56,207 nt of DNA. Source: Ilumatobacteraceae bacterium (GTDB lineage: Bacteria; Actinomycetota; Acidimicrobiia; Acidimicrobiales; Ilumatobacteraceae). The position numbers and the translations under genes are program-made. Under the pieces are notes generated by a model, which did not search any database, was not told the origin of the DNA, and saw nothing but the letters and a program-made list of their open reading frames with translations. The stretch spans positions 1 to 56,207 of the forward strand of contig JAJTFJ010000007.1 in the NCBI GenBank assembly GCA_021298435.1. Direction: 5' to 3'. Every line of letters starts with the position of its first letter. The stretch's first letter is position 1. Positions 41,550 to 50,217 of this stretch are shown piece after piece.

Positions 41550-42434
41550 ATGTCGGACGGCGCCACATCATCTCCCTTGACTGAGTCACTTCTGGCTCGA
41601 TGCACTTTTCCTGCTCACGGCACCTCCGTGTCCCTTGCCATCTCTGGCGGCCCTGATTCCATGGCTCTTCTGTTGTTGGCTCATGCAGCAGGTCTCGACA
41701 TCACAGCGATTCATGTCGACCATCAATTGCGTCCCGAGTCATCGCGTGATGCAGACATCATCCGTACTGTCACAGAACCTCTCGGTATTCCCCTTGTTGT
41801 TCACACGGTTCATGTCGGGGAAGGTCCCAATCTGGAAGCACGCGCTCGCACTGCCAGATACGCAGTGTTTCCAGGCAAAATCATGACCGGTCATACCGAA
41901 GACGATCAGGCAGAGACAGTGCTCATCAATTTGTTACGCGGCGCCGGTGCACAAGGCCTCTCTGCCATGCGCCCAGGGCACACACGACCTCTTCTGCGCA
42001 TTCGACGCGACGAGACGCGCTCATTGTGCTCATCGCTCAACATCACAACAGTTGACGACCTCACAAATACCGACCCCCGATTCCTTCGCAATCGCGTGCG
42101 CAACGAACTTCTCCCCCTCATGAGCGATCTCTCCCAGCGTGACCCTGCTCCCCTTCTGGCACGCACGGCGGATGTCCTGCGCGCCGATAATGACCTTCTG
42201 GATGAACTGGCCCGGGCGCTTGACCCCACCGATGCCAAGGCCCTGGCCGCAGCGCCCACCCCCCTGGCCCATCGGGCCCTTCGCCAGTGGCTGTCAGACC
42301 CATACCCTCCCGACCTCGCCACCCTGGAACGGATCCTCTCCGTCGCCCGAGGGGACGTTTTGGCCTGCGATATAGGAGAAAATCGGCAAATTCGTCGCAG
42401 CAAACAGAGGCTGACCCTGCACATCCTGGGGTAA
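41550..42434 (+). CDS. tilS: tRNA(Ile)-lysidine synthase
   Basis: 294 residues from ATG 41550. N-type ATP-pyrophosphatase with the PP-loop S-G-G-P-D-S at 32-37 (LAISGGPDSMALLLLAH), the HVDHQLRPESSRDAD block, GHTEDDQAETVLINLLRGAGAQGLSAM, and DDLTNTDPRFLRNRVRNELLPLM. It changes C34 of tRNA-Ile(CAU) to lysidine so that it reads AUA. The C-terminal domain is short, as in other actinobacterial forms. A strong hairpin terminator follows. Confidence 0.95.
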   Translation: MSDGATSSPLTESLLARCTFPAHGTSVSLAISGGPDSMALLLLAHAAGLDITAIHVDHQLRPESSRDADIIRTVTEPLGIPLVVHTVHVGEGPNLEARARTARYAVFPGKIMTGHTEDDQAETVLINLLRGAGAQGLSAMRPGHTRPLLRIRRDETRSLCSSLNITTVDDLTNTDPRFLRNRVRNELLPLMSDLSQRDPAPLLARTADVLRADNDLLDELARALDPTDAKALAAAPTPLAHRALRQWLSDPYPPDLATLERILSVARGDVLACDIGENRQIRRSKQRLTLHILG

Positions 42435-42444
42435 CTTGCAGAGC

Positions 42445-42469
42445 GGCGTTTTACGCCGTTATTGATTTC
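42445..42469 (+). terminator. Intrinsic terminator after tilS
   Basis: CGGCGT-TTT-ACGCCG hairpin followed by TTATTGATTT. Six GC-rich pairs and a T-rich tail. Confidence 0.55.
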
Positions 42470-42490
42470 AGGACTGATTAGGAGATTCGA

Positions 42491-43000
42491 ATGCCCCCAA
42501 AGCTGCGCGGAAAATGGGCACTCGGAATTACCCCCCGCAACTTCACCTGGGTCATTAAGGACCGCCTCGCCATCTGTGAGCGCCCTGGCGGCTACGGCGA
42601 GAACCACCGTCGCGTGCGCCGTCAAGAAGAGATCATCTGGCTTCGCGAGAACCACTTCGACCTTGTGATTTCCAATATCGCTGCGCCACATAACTTGCAC
42701 GCATATGAAGAACTCAACATGCCGTACCGTCATCGCCCACTCAGTGGTGCAGACGACACCGATGCATTCCTTCGCTTGTTCTACAGAGAGTTGCAAGACC
42801 TTCTTGGTCGCAACATGAAGCTCGTCATGCATTGTGAAGAAGTCGGCGATCGCCTCCTCGGCATCGTTGGTGGCTACATCCGCTGGAGCGGCATGGTGGA
42901 AGACCCATCACAAGCAATCATCATCACCGAGCGCATCGGTGGACGTCAGCTTGATACATGGGCTCGCGAGCTCATCCTCAACGTTCACACCCTCCGCTAA
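42491..43000 (+). CDS. Dual-specificity-phosphatase-like protein with C-X5-R motif
   Basis: 169 residues. Residues 114-121 read H-C-E-E-V-G-D-R, the HC(x5)R phosphate-binding loop of cysteine phosphatases (Cys115, Arg121), preceded by a strand MKLVM and followed by a helix LLGIVGGYIRW. An Asp pair at 88-89 (LSGADDTD) is placed like the general acid. The N-terminal part (WALGITPRNFTWVIKDRLAICERPGG) looks like the DSP entry region. I know no named family for it; ATP-independent phosphatase activity is inference. Stand-alone gene after the tilS terminator. Confidence 0.75.
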   Translation: MPPKLRGKWALGITPRNFTWVIKDRLAICERPGGYGENHRRVRRQEEIIWLRENHFDLVISNIAAPHNLHAYEELNMPYRHRPLSGADDTDAFLRLFYRELQDLLGRNMKLVMHCEEVGDRLLGIVGGYIRWSGMVEDPSQAIIITERIGGRQLDTWARELILNVHTLR

Positions 43001-43021
43001 TCACCTGACACAATTAGTTCC

Positions 43022-43993
43022 ATGAAGGGTCGTCGCGTTCTCGTCACAGGAATGGGCGGTGAACTCGGCTCTCTCGTTGCATCGATGGCGGAGCGCACAG
43101 AGTGGGCCGGCGACATTCTTGGTTTCGATGTTGATCCTCCGCGTCGACACTTATCTCGTTCGCGATTTGTGCGCGTTGAAGCAACAGAACACAATCGCAT
43201 TGCAGAACTTGTGAGCGAATTCAATCCTCATGTGTTGTTACATGTTGGCGTATGGGAACCACATGCGCGACTTGCAACCGCTCAAGCCGAACTCTGCACA
43301 CAACTAGTTGCAAAAGCAGTGTTTGATGCTGCACATCAATCGGAATCACTTGAAACAGTTGTTGTGCGAAGTGGAATCGAGATTTATGGTGCAGGGTCGT
43401 ACTCACCAGAGATCGCAATTGAAACAACACCCATTGCACCCAACACCACGTACGGCAACATGTGTATGAACATCGAAGAGCAAGCAACAGAACTACGCAC
43501 TGCTCGCGGCATCAACGTGTGCACACTTCGTCTTGCGCCTGTTCTTGGTGCACACGTGCCAAGTCCGCTTGGGCGTTTGTTGCGCCTGCCGGCGATTCCG
43601 TATTACGGACTCGGTAATCCCATCTTCTCTGTCGTCGAAGACCACGATGCAGCAGAAGCATTCATCCTTGCCGCACAACGTGATGCCGATGGCGTCGTCA
43701 ACATCGTTGCCAATGGTGCGATCAGCATGTTGCGCGCCACCGCTATAGGTCGTCGACTTCCACTTCCATCATTTGGCCCTGGTTGGTGGCTTGCACAGAA
43801 CGCTTCTTCGTTCGCCGGCGCGCCCATGCCAGACCACGTTGCCGACCTCATCCAACATGGTCGCCTCGCAGCATCAAACGAAGCAGCACATCTCTTACGT
43901 TTTGCTCCACGTCATTCAACAAACGAAGTTGTTCATCGTTTGTACGACTGGCCAAGTGTTGAGCGCATCCCTGCACGTCAGCAGGTGGCGTAA
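43022..43993 (+). CDS. NAD-dependent epimerase/dehydratase-family protein (extended SDR)
   Basis: 323 residues. Rossmann fold with TGMGGELG (9-16), LGFDVD, HVGVWEPH, and the active-site region YGNMCMNIEEQA (Y-x3-M in place of Y-x3-K, so the catalytic Lys appears replaced). It therefore may bind NAD without typical dehydrogenase activity, or be a sugar-nucleotide binding relative. First gene of a three-gene operon with the alpha/beta hydrolase and renalase-like protein; each junction overlaps by one base (TAATG). Confidence 0.85.
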   Translation: MKGRRVLVTGMGGELGSLVASMAERTEWAGDILGFDVDPPRRHLSRSRFVRVEATEHNRIAELVSEFNPHVLLHVGVWEPHARLATAQAELCTQLVAKAVFDAAHQSESLETVVVRSGIEIYGAGSYSPEIAIETTPIAPNTTYGNMCMNIEEQATELRTARGINVCTLRLAPVLGAHVPSPLGRLLRLPAIPYYGLGNPIFSVVEDHDAAEAFILAAQRDADGVVNIVANGAISMLRATAIGRRLPLPSFGPGWWLAQNASSFAGAPMPDHVADLIQHGRLAASNEAAHLLRFAPRHSTNEVVHRLYDWPSVERIPARQQVA

Positions 43994-44841
43994 TGCCGTT
44001 TGCAGTTTCCTCCGATGGTGCACGTCTTCATTACGAAGTCACTGGATTAACCAAGCGCGCACCTGTCTTGTTGGTGCAGGGTCTCGGCGCCGAGAAGAAT
44101 TCTTGGAACCTGCAACGTGCAGCACTGGCTCTTCGCCACCGCACTATTGCGTTTGACAATCGCGGTGCCGGCCGCAGCGACAAACCTGATGGCACATACA
44201 ACCTTGAACAAATGGCTGATGACGCGATTGCAGTTCTTGATGCAGCAGGAATTGAATCAGCCCACGTTGTCGGTCTTTCCATGGGTGGCGCCATTAGCCA
44301 GATCATCACGTTGAAGTACCCACAACGCGTTCGCTCACTGACTCTTGTTGCCACCGCTTGTCGTAATCATGAATGGCGCGAAGAACTCTTGTCTTCTTGG
44401 GCCACTCTTGCGCAAACAGATGGCATGGGTGCGGTGGGTCGCGAGGCTGCTCGCTGGATGATTGGCCCACGCTCTTTTCGCCGGCTTCTTCCCGCACTGG
44501 GTTGGATGGGTGCACAACAATTGTTCAACCCTGCCAATGCATTTGTCTCACAAATCAATGCCATCTTGTCCACCGAAGACGAACACCTCACGGCAGACCT
44601 CTCCACCATCGCATGTCCTGCAATGGTTGTTGTTGGGAATCAAGATGTTCTCACTCCTCGAGGTGACGCTGAAGAAATTGCTTCACGCATTTCCACTGCA
44701 GAACTCGTCATCATCAGCGGTGGTGCACACGGATTACACATCGAACATGCAGCAACTTTCAATCGCGTGCTTCTTGAGTTCCTTCATCGTGCCGAAAAGG
44801 TTTTTGTTCCGCACGGTCATGCAGTAGCGGCAGCTCTCTAA
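43993..44841 (+). CDS. Alpha/beta-fold hydrolase
   Basis: 282 residues with GLSMGG nucleophile elbow (Ser96), FDNRGAGRSDKP, GNQDVLTP (Asp) and GGAHGLHIEH (His), a complete triad, in the arrangement of 3-oxoadipate enol-lactonase/haloperoxidase-like hydrolases. No signal peptide. One-base overlap (TAATG) with both the epimerase and the renalase-like gene, showing tight coupling. Substrate unknown. Confidence 0.9.
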   Translation: MPFAVSSDGARLHYEVTGLTKRAPVLLVQGLGAEKNSWNLQRAALALRHRTIAFDNRGAGRSDKPDGTYNLEQMADDAIAVLDAAGIESAHVVGLSMGGAISQIITLKYPQRVRSLTLVATACRNHEWREELLSSWATLAQTDGMGAVGREAARWMIGPRSFRRLLPALGWMGAQQLFNPANAFVSQINAILSTEDEHLTADLSTIACPAMVVVGNQDVLTPRGDAEEIASRISTAELVIISGGAHGLHIEHAATFNRVLLEFLHRAEKVFVPHGHAVAAAL

Positions 44842-45779
44842 TGCGCGTCATTGTTGTCGGCGCCGGACTCTCGGGTTTGATGGCCGCACAATCACTCTCG
44901 GACGACAGACACGATGTCATTGTGTTCGACAAAGGTCGTGGTGTTGGTGGCCGACTTGCCACACGTCGTATTGGCGACGCCACGCTGGATCACGGTGCGC
45001 AGTTCTTCACCGTGCGCAGCGAAGAATTCGCATCACATGTCAATACATGGTTAAACGCAGGTGTTGTGCACGAATGGTGTCGCGGTTTTGATTCGGAAGA
45101 TGGTCACCCGCGATACGCGGGAAGCAAAGGAATGTCGGGTATCGCCAAACATCTCGCACAAGGTCTCGACGTTCGCACGAATGCTTTGGTGTTTTCTCTT
45201 GAGCGCACAGCAACTGGCTACAACGTGATCACCGACGATGGCGTCGCTCACGCGTGCGACAAGGTGTTACTCACCGCGCCCATTCCGCAATCGTTTTCAC
45301 TGATGTTTGGTGGTGCGATTGAAATGCCCGATGAGATGCGCACCATTGACTACGACCGCACACTTGGCCTTCTCGCGGTTCTCGATTCCGCCAATCACAA
45401 TGTGTCTTCACCCGGCGGCATGCAGAATCCTGACGAAGTGTTCTCATTTATCGGCGATAACTCCGCGAAGGGCATCAGCGCAACTCACGCTCTCACCTTC
45501 CATGCGAATCCTGAATGGAGCCGCACACACTTTGAACTCGAGCTTGATGAGATTCACTCTCTCTTGCTGACCGCTGCACGCCCATGGCTGGGTGACGCAC
45601 AGATTCTTGAGAGCCAGCCAAAGAAGTGGCGCTTCGCAACACCACGCACCACATGGCCCGATCCATTCTGGATTGACCCATCAGGCACGTTGGCACTTGC
45701 CGGCGACGCTTTTGCCGGGCCGAAGATGGAAGGCGCAGCCCTCAGCGGTCTGGCCGCCGCTCGTGCGTTAACGAACTAA
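44841..45779 (+). CDS. Renalase-like FAD/NAD(P)-dependent amine oxidase
   Basis: 312 residues. FAD-binding GAGLSG (7-12) and the signature FDKGRGVGGRLATRR followed by DHGAQFFTVRSEEF, a strong match to the renalase-like family. The C-terminal LALAGDAFAGPKMEGAALSGLAAAR completes the FAD site. It would oxidise a dihydropyridine or amine. Cytoplasmic. Ends convergently with the polyprenyl synthase (4-bp overlap). Confidence 0.92.
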   Translation: MRVIVVGAGLSGLMAAQSLSDDRHDVIVFDKGRGVGGRLATRRIGDATLDHGAQFFTVRSEEFASHVNTWLNAGVVHEWCRGFDSEDGHPRYAGSKGMSGIAKHLAQGLDVRTNALVFSLERTATGYNVITDDGVAHACDKVLLTAPIPQSFSLMFGGAIEMPDEMRTIDYDRTLGLLAVLDSANHNVSSPGGMQNPDEVFSFIGDNSAKGISATHALTFHANPEWSRTHFELELDEIHSLLLTAARPWLGDAQILESQPKKWRFATPRTTWPDPFWIDPSGTLALAGDAFAGPKMEGAALSGLAAARALTN

Positions 45780-46753
45780 GAGACTGTTGCTAACAGAGCA
45801 GCAGTTGCCGCACGCATTGCATCAGTCGTGATGCCTTGTGGCAATGCATCGCACGCACGTTCTGCATCGGCAACAAACGAACGTGCTGCATCAATCGCTG
45901 ATGCAACACCTGTTCCGTTCCGCACAATCTCAAGAACATGGAGACGCTCTGTCTCGTTCAACGGCTTACCAAGGATGGACGCCAACTCATCTGCCGCAGC
46001 ACCACCAGCAGCCAACGTGTGAAGAACAGGCAATGTGTACACGCCTTCTTCCATGTCGTGGCCAGCAGGCTTGCCCAACTGCGCATCAGTCGCAGTGAGA
46101 TCGAGAACGTCATCCACAATTTGGAACACCATGCCGTATGCAGTGCCATAGGCAGTCAATGCATCAATCACTTCGCGGCTATGACCAGCAACAAGACCAC
46201 CAATACGTGCGGCCGTTGAATACAACGACGCAGTCTTTCCATCAATCGAAGACAAATACGCATCGACAGGGCGTGACACGTTGTACGTGTGACGAAGCTC
46301 CAGGATTTGTCCTTGGCACAACTCACCAATGGTGCGTGCCAGCAACTCGGCTACTTCCACGCCTAACCCGGCGGCAATTTCAGAAGCCTTGGCGAGAAGA
46401 AAGTCACCCGCAAGAATTGCCTGCAAGTTGCCCCACTTGGCATTGACGGTGTCTACTCCGCGGCGCTGCGTGGACTCATCCATCACGTCGTCGTGGTACA
46501 AAGATCCCAAGTGCACTAATTCACAGGAGATTCCACCGAGGATTGCTTCGTGCGACGCAGGGGCATCATTGCCCACTTGTGAGGCCACAATCGTGAAAAC
46601 AGGGCGTAAACGCTTCCCGCCTGCCGAAATGAGGTGAGATGCAATTTCCGTGAGGTACGCATCAGGTGTGGTCACAGCCCCCAAGAGGGCGTCTTCCACC
46701 CGCTGGCGGTCTTTGTCCATCGTTGGCAAACCAAGCAGCGGGGATGCGGTCAC
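45776..46753 (-). CDS. Polyprenyl diphosphate synthase (trans-type)
   Basis: 325 residues from GTG 46753. First Asp-rich motif D88-D-V-M-D92 in LVHLGSLYHDDVMDESTQRRG and second D214-D-V-L-D218 in QIVDDVLDLTATDAQLGKPAGHD; plus GGKRLRP at the start. It condenses IPP into a long-chain prenyl diphosphate for quinones. Residues 84-85 upstream of the first motif are Ser/Leu, suggesting chain elongation beyond C20. The GTG start abuts the inverted repeat shared with clpC. Confidence 0.93.
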   Translation of the reverse strand: MTASPLLGLPTMDKDRQRVEDALLGAVTTPDAYLTEIASHLISAGGKRLRPVFTIVASQVGNDAPASHEAILGGISCELVHLGSLYHDDVMDESTQRRGVDTVNAKWGNLQAILAGDFLLAKASEIAAGLGVEVAELLARTIGELCQGQILELRHTYNVSRPVDAYLSSIDGKTASLYSTAARIGGLVAGHSREVIDALTAYGTAYGMVFQIVDDVLDLTATDAQLGKPAGHDMEEGVYTLPVLHTLAAGGAAADELASILGKPLNETERLHVLEIVRNGTGVASAIDAARSFVADAERACDALPQGITTDAMRAATAALLATVS

Positions 46754-46798
46754 GGTGCAAGGCTACGGGCTGCGCAGGGGTACTCCCTCCTTGCACCG
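46753..46798. promoter_or_regulatory. Inverted repeat between the polyprenyl synthase and clpC
   Basis: CGGTGCAAGG at 46753-46762 and CCTTGCACCG at 46789-46798 are a perfect 10-bp inverted repeat with a 26-bp spacer, in the 93-bp divergent region. The right arm overlaps a candidate -35 element. Confidence 0.55.
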
Positions 46799-46820
46799 AT
46801 ACACTTCTGAGCAATATCCA
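46791..46820 (+). promoter_or_regulatory. Candidate clpC promoter
   Basis: TTGCAC, 18-bp spacer and TATCCA. The -35 falls inside the right arm of the inverted repeat, so a protein bound there could block it. Confidence 0.35.
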
Positions 46821-46846
46821 CCGATTTTCCAAACGGGGTGGTCCCA

Positions 46847-49384
46847 TTGTTCGAACGTTTTACAGACCGAGCCCGCAGGGTTGTTGTTCTCGCCCAAGAA
46901 GAGGCGCGTCTCCTCAACCATTCATACATCGGCACCGAGCACATCCTTCTCGGTCTCATTCATGAAGGCGAAGGCGTTGCCGCCAAAGCTCTTGAGTCTC
47001 TCTCTATCTCCCTTGAGGCAGTACGCGCTCAAGTGGAAGAGATCATCGGTCAAGGTGGGTCTTCCCCATCAGGCCACATTCCGTTCACACCACGTGCGAA
47101 GAAGGTTCTCGAACTGTCATTGCGCGAGGCACTGCAGTTGGGTCACAACTACATCGGCACCGAGCACATCTTGTTGGGTCTTCTTCGTGAAGGCGAAGGC
47201 GTTGCCACTCAAGTACTCGTGAAGTTGGGTGCCGACCTCGGCAAGGTTCGTCAGCAAGTCATTCAGTTGCTCTCTGGCTACCAGGGTCCTGCCGCAAAGG
47301 GCGATGCTCCCACCGGTGGTGCACCTGCTGGTGGCGCAAAGGAAGAAGCCGGCGACAAGGGCGGAAGCCAAGTTCTCGATCAGTTCGGTCGCAACCTCAC
47401 GCAGCTTGCTCGCGACAAGAAGCTTGACCCCGTGATCGGTCGTACTCGTGAACTCGAGCGCGTCATGCAGATTCTTTCTCGTCGTACCAAGAACAACCCA
47501 GTTCTCATCGGTGAACCCGGTGTTGGTAAGACAGCAGTTGTTGAAGGTCTCGCGCAAAAAATTGTGTCGGGAGACATTCCTGAAACTTTGAAGGACAAGC
47601 AGCTCTACACGCTTGACCTCGGTGCATTGGTTGCTGGTTCTCGTTACCGCGGTGATTTCGAAGAGCGCTTGAAAAAAGTTCTCAAAGAAATCAAGACACG
47701 CGGCGACATCATTCTCTTCATCGACGAAATCCACACACTCGTGGGTGCCGGTGCAGCAGAAGGTGCCATTGATGCTGCAAGCATCTTGAAGCCAATGCTC
47801 GCTCGTGGTGAATTGCAGACAATCGGTGCAACAACAACCGACGAATACCGCAAGCATCTTGAAAAGGATCCTGCACTTGAGCGTCGCTTCCAGCCTGTGA
47901 AGGTGGAAGAGCCAACCGTTGCACACACGATTGAAATCTTGAAGGGTGTGCGCGACAAGTACGAAACACACCACCGTGTCACCATCACAGATCAAGCAAT
48001 CGTTGCTGCTGCAAACCTTGCAGACCGTTACATCGCTGATCGTCATCTTCCCGACAAGGCAATTGACCTCATCGACGAAGCTGGTTCACGTTTGCGCATC
48101 AAGCGCATGCAGACACCTCCAGACCTCAAAGAACTTGAAGGCAAGATCTCTGAAGTGCAGAACGCAAAGAAGAAAGCCATCGAAGAACAACTCTTCGAAG
48201 AGGCCGGACGCTTGCGCGATCAAGAACGTCAACTGCTTGAAGAAAAGACTGCAAAAGAGACCGAAATCAAGGCCTCTGGCGTCAACTTGTTTGATGAAGT
48301 CGATGAAGAAGCAATCGCAGAAGTGCTCAGCATCTGGACAGGTATTCCCGTCTACAAGCTCACCGAAGCAGAAACACAGAAGTTGCTCAACATGGAAGGT
48401 GAACTGCGTAAGCGTTACATCGGCCAGCCCGATGCAGTGAAGGCAGTGTCACAAAGCATTCGCCGTACACGCGCCGGATTGAAAGATCCACGTCGTCCAA
48501 GCGGTTCGTTCATCTTCCTCGGACCAACAGGTGTTGGTAAGACAGAACTTGCAAAGACTCTTGCTGAGTTCTTGTTCGGTGACGAGCAAGCTCTCATCAC
48601 ACTCGACATGTCTGAGTACCAAGAAAAGCACACTGTCAGCCGTCTCGTTGGTTCACCTCCGGGATACGTCGGATACGAAGAAGGTGGCCAGCTCACCGAA
48701 GCAGTTCGTCGTAAGCCATTCTCTGTTGTGTTGTTCGATGAAATCGAAAAGGCGCACCCCGACGTGTTCAACACGTTGCTTCAAATTCTTGAAGAAGGTC
48801 GTCTCACCGACAGCCAGGGTCGCAGCGTTGACTTCCGCAACACGGTTCTCATCATGACCTCAAACCTCGGTACACAAGACTTGCGTAAGGGAAGCCTCGG
48901 CTTCACCAAGGGTGACTCTGCACTGTCGTACTCACGTATGAAGGACAAGGTTACTGATGCACTCAAGGCGCACTTCCGTCCTGAGTTCTTGAACCGCGTT
49001 GACGACATCATCGTGTTCCACGAACACGGCAAGGAAGAGATCCTCCAGATGGTCGATCTCATGATGAAGCGCACTGCATCTCAGCTTGAGTCACAAGGCT
49101 TGGGCATTGAGCTCACACAGGGCGCGAAGGATTACCTCGCCGAAGTTGGATACGACCCACAGTTGGGTGCACGTCCATTGCGTCGCGCCATTCAGCGCCA
49201 CATCGAAGACGAACTGTCAGAGAAGATCCTCTATAAGGAATTCACTGCCGGTCAGATCATCGTTGTTGATGCAGAAGATGATCCTGAGAACGAAGGCAAG
49301 AAGCACCTCGTGTTCCGCGCCGTCGAAGGTTTTGTTGCACCTAGCGAGCCACCACTCGTGGGTGACGGCGACACTGCCGACTAA
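46847..49384 (+). CDS. clpC: ATP-dependent Clp protease ATP-binding subunit ClpC
   Basis: 845 residues from TTG 46847, chosen because this gives the canonical [11 protein letters not shown] start and a GGGGTGG sequence lies 6 nt upstream; a GTG at 46838 would add VPL. Two N-terminal Clp repeats ([30 protein letters not shown]), AAA+ 1 with GEPGVGKT, the UVR segment [25 protein letters not shown]+ 2 with GPTGVGKTE, and a C-terminal D2-small domain. It feeds substrates to ClpP. Essential in actinobacteria. Confidence 0.97.
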   Translation: MFERFTDRARRVVVLAQEEARLLNHSYIGTEHILLGLIHEGEGVAAKALESLSISLEAVRAQVEEIIGQGGSSPSGHIPFTPRAKKVLELSLREALQLGHNYIGTEHILLGLLREGEGVATQVLVKLGADLGKVRQQVIQLLSGYQGPAAKGDAPTGGAPAGGAKEEAGDKGGSQVLDQFGRNLTQLARDKKLDPVIGRTRELERVMQILSRRTKNNPVLIGEPGVGKTAVVEGLAQKIVSGDIPETLKDKQLYTLDLGALVAGSRYRGDFEERLKKVLKEIKTRGDIILFIDEIHTLVGAGAAEGAIDAASILKPMLARGELQTIGATTTDEYRKHLEKDPALERRFQPVKVEEPTVAHTIEILKGVRDKYETHHRVTITDQAIVAAANLADRYIADRHLPDKAIDLIDEAGSRLRIKRMQTPPDLKELEGKISEVQNAKKKAIEEQLFEEAGRLRDQERQLLEEKTAKETEIKASGVNLFDEVDEEAIAEVLSIWTGIPVYKLTEAETQKLLNMEGELRKRYIGQPDAVKAVSQSIRRTRAGLKDPRRPSGSFIFLGPTGVGKTELAKTLAEFLFGDEQALITLDMSEYQEKHTVSRLVGSPPGYVGYEEGGQLTEAVRRKPFSVVLFDEIEKAHPDVFNTLLQILEEGRLTDSQGRSVDFRNTVLIMTSNLGTQDLRKGSLGFTKGDSALSYSRMKDKVTDALKAHFRPEFLNRVDDIIVFHEHGKEEILQMVDLMMKRTASQLESQGLGIELTQGAKDYLAEVGYDPQLGARPLRRAIQRHIEDELSEKILYKEFTAGQIIVVDAEDDPENEGKKHLVFRAVEGFVAPSEPPLVGDGDTAD

Positions 49385-49393
49385 ACATTCCTC

Positions 49394-50188
49394 GTGACTT
49401 TTCTCAAGGGGCGATTCGCACGACTCAGTGTCGTGGCATGTGCAGCACTGTTGTTAACTTCATGTCGCATTGATCAAACTGTGTCTCTCACTGTGGAACC
49501 GAATGGTTCAGGTGAAGTCACGGTTGTCATCACTGCTGACAAGGCCATCGTTGCCAAGGCACCCAACCTTGCTGCAGATCTTCGAACAGACGATCTAGTC
49601 GAAGCAGGCTGGGAAGTCACCAAACCAGTCAAGACAAAAACAGGTGGCCTCACTGTCACGCTGGTGCGGCCATTTCGTAATCCTGCAGAGGCAAACATTG
49701 CCCTTTCCCAGGTCAATGGTCCAAAGGGCCCCTTGCACGAAATGGTCGTGACACGCTCTGGCAAAGACACCAATAGCCAATGGTCATTGGCCGGTCGCCT
49801 CGAAGTCACCGGTGGCTTAGAAGCCTTCATTGATGATGCAGGTCTTGAATTAGTTGGCGCTGCGCCTTATCTCGCCAACGTGCAAGAAGCAGGCCTCGAT
49901 CTTGGTGATGCCGTGGGCATTACGTTCACGGCAGTTCTTCCCGGAACCATTGATCAGTCAACTGGTGTCAAGACAGACGGTGCCGTTAGTTGGGCTGTTC
50001 CTATGGACGGTTCAAAGATCGACATCGCAACAACATCGACAAATGTGGACGTTGTCTCCAGTATCTCGCGAGTGAGCAAAGTGCTTCTTCTCGGACTTCT
50101 GGTTCTGTGGATTGCAGCAACAATCGTTCTGTTGTTGTTAGTGGGTAACGCTCGTCAACGCCGTTCTCGCCCGCCGACACGTCTCTAA
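49394..50188 (+). CDS. LppM-like lipoprotein
   Basis: 264 residues from GTG 49394. Lipobox LLTSC with the signal segment SVVACAALLLTSC, then an LppM-type domain (RIDQTVSLTVEPNGSGEVTVVITADKAIV...) and a C-terminal membrane helix (VLLLGLLVLWIAATIVLLLLVG) ending in a basic tail. The domain and the C-terminal anchor match the mycobacterial LppM pattern, a surface protein that affects lipid-related host interaction there. The role here is not known. Between clpC and radA with 9- and 29-bp gaps. Confidence 0.85.
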   Translation: MTFLKGRFARLSVVACAALLLTSCRIDQTVSLTVEPNGSGEVTVVITADKAIVAKAPNLAADLRTDDLVEAGWEVTKPVKTKTGGLTVTLVRPFRNPAEANIALSQVNGPKGPLHEMVVTRSGKDTNSQWSLAGRLEVTGGLEAFIDDAGLELVGAAPYLANVQEAGLDLGDAVGITFTAVLPGTIDQSTGVKTDGAVSWAVPMDGSKIDIATTSTNVDVVSSISRVSKVLLLGLLVLWIAATIVLLLLVGNARQRRSRPPTRL

Positions 50189-50217
50189 GTGCTTCACCCC
50201 CCTATTAAGGTCTGCTC

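Noticed and set aside
41906-42832. 308-codon open frame antisense to tilS and the phosphatase-like gene
   Set aside because: Arg/Ser-rich shadow protein crossing a terminator and two clear genes.
47117-48046. 309-codon open frame antisense to clpC
   Set aside because: Cys-rich, compositionally odd and mirrors the codon structure of clpC; no ribosome-binding site or domain.
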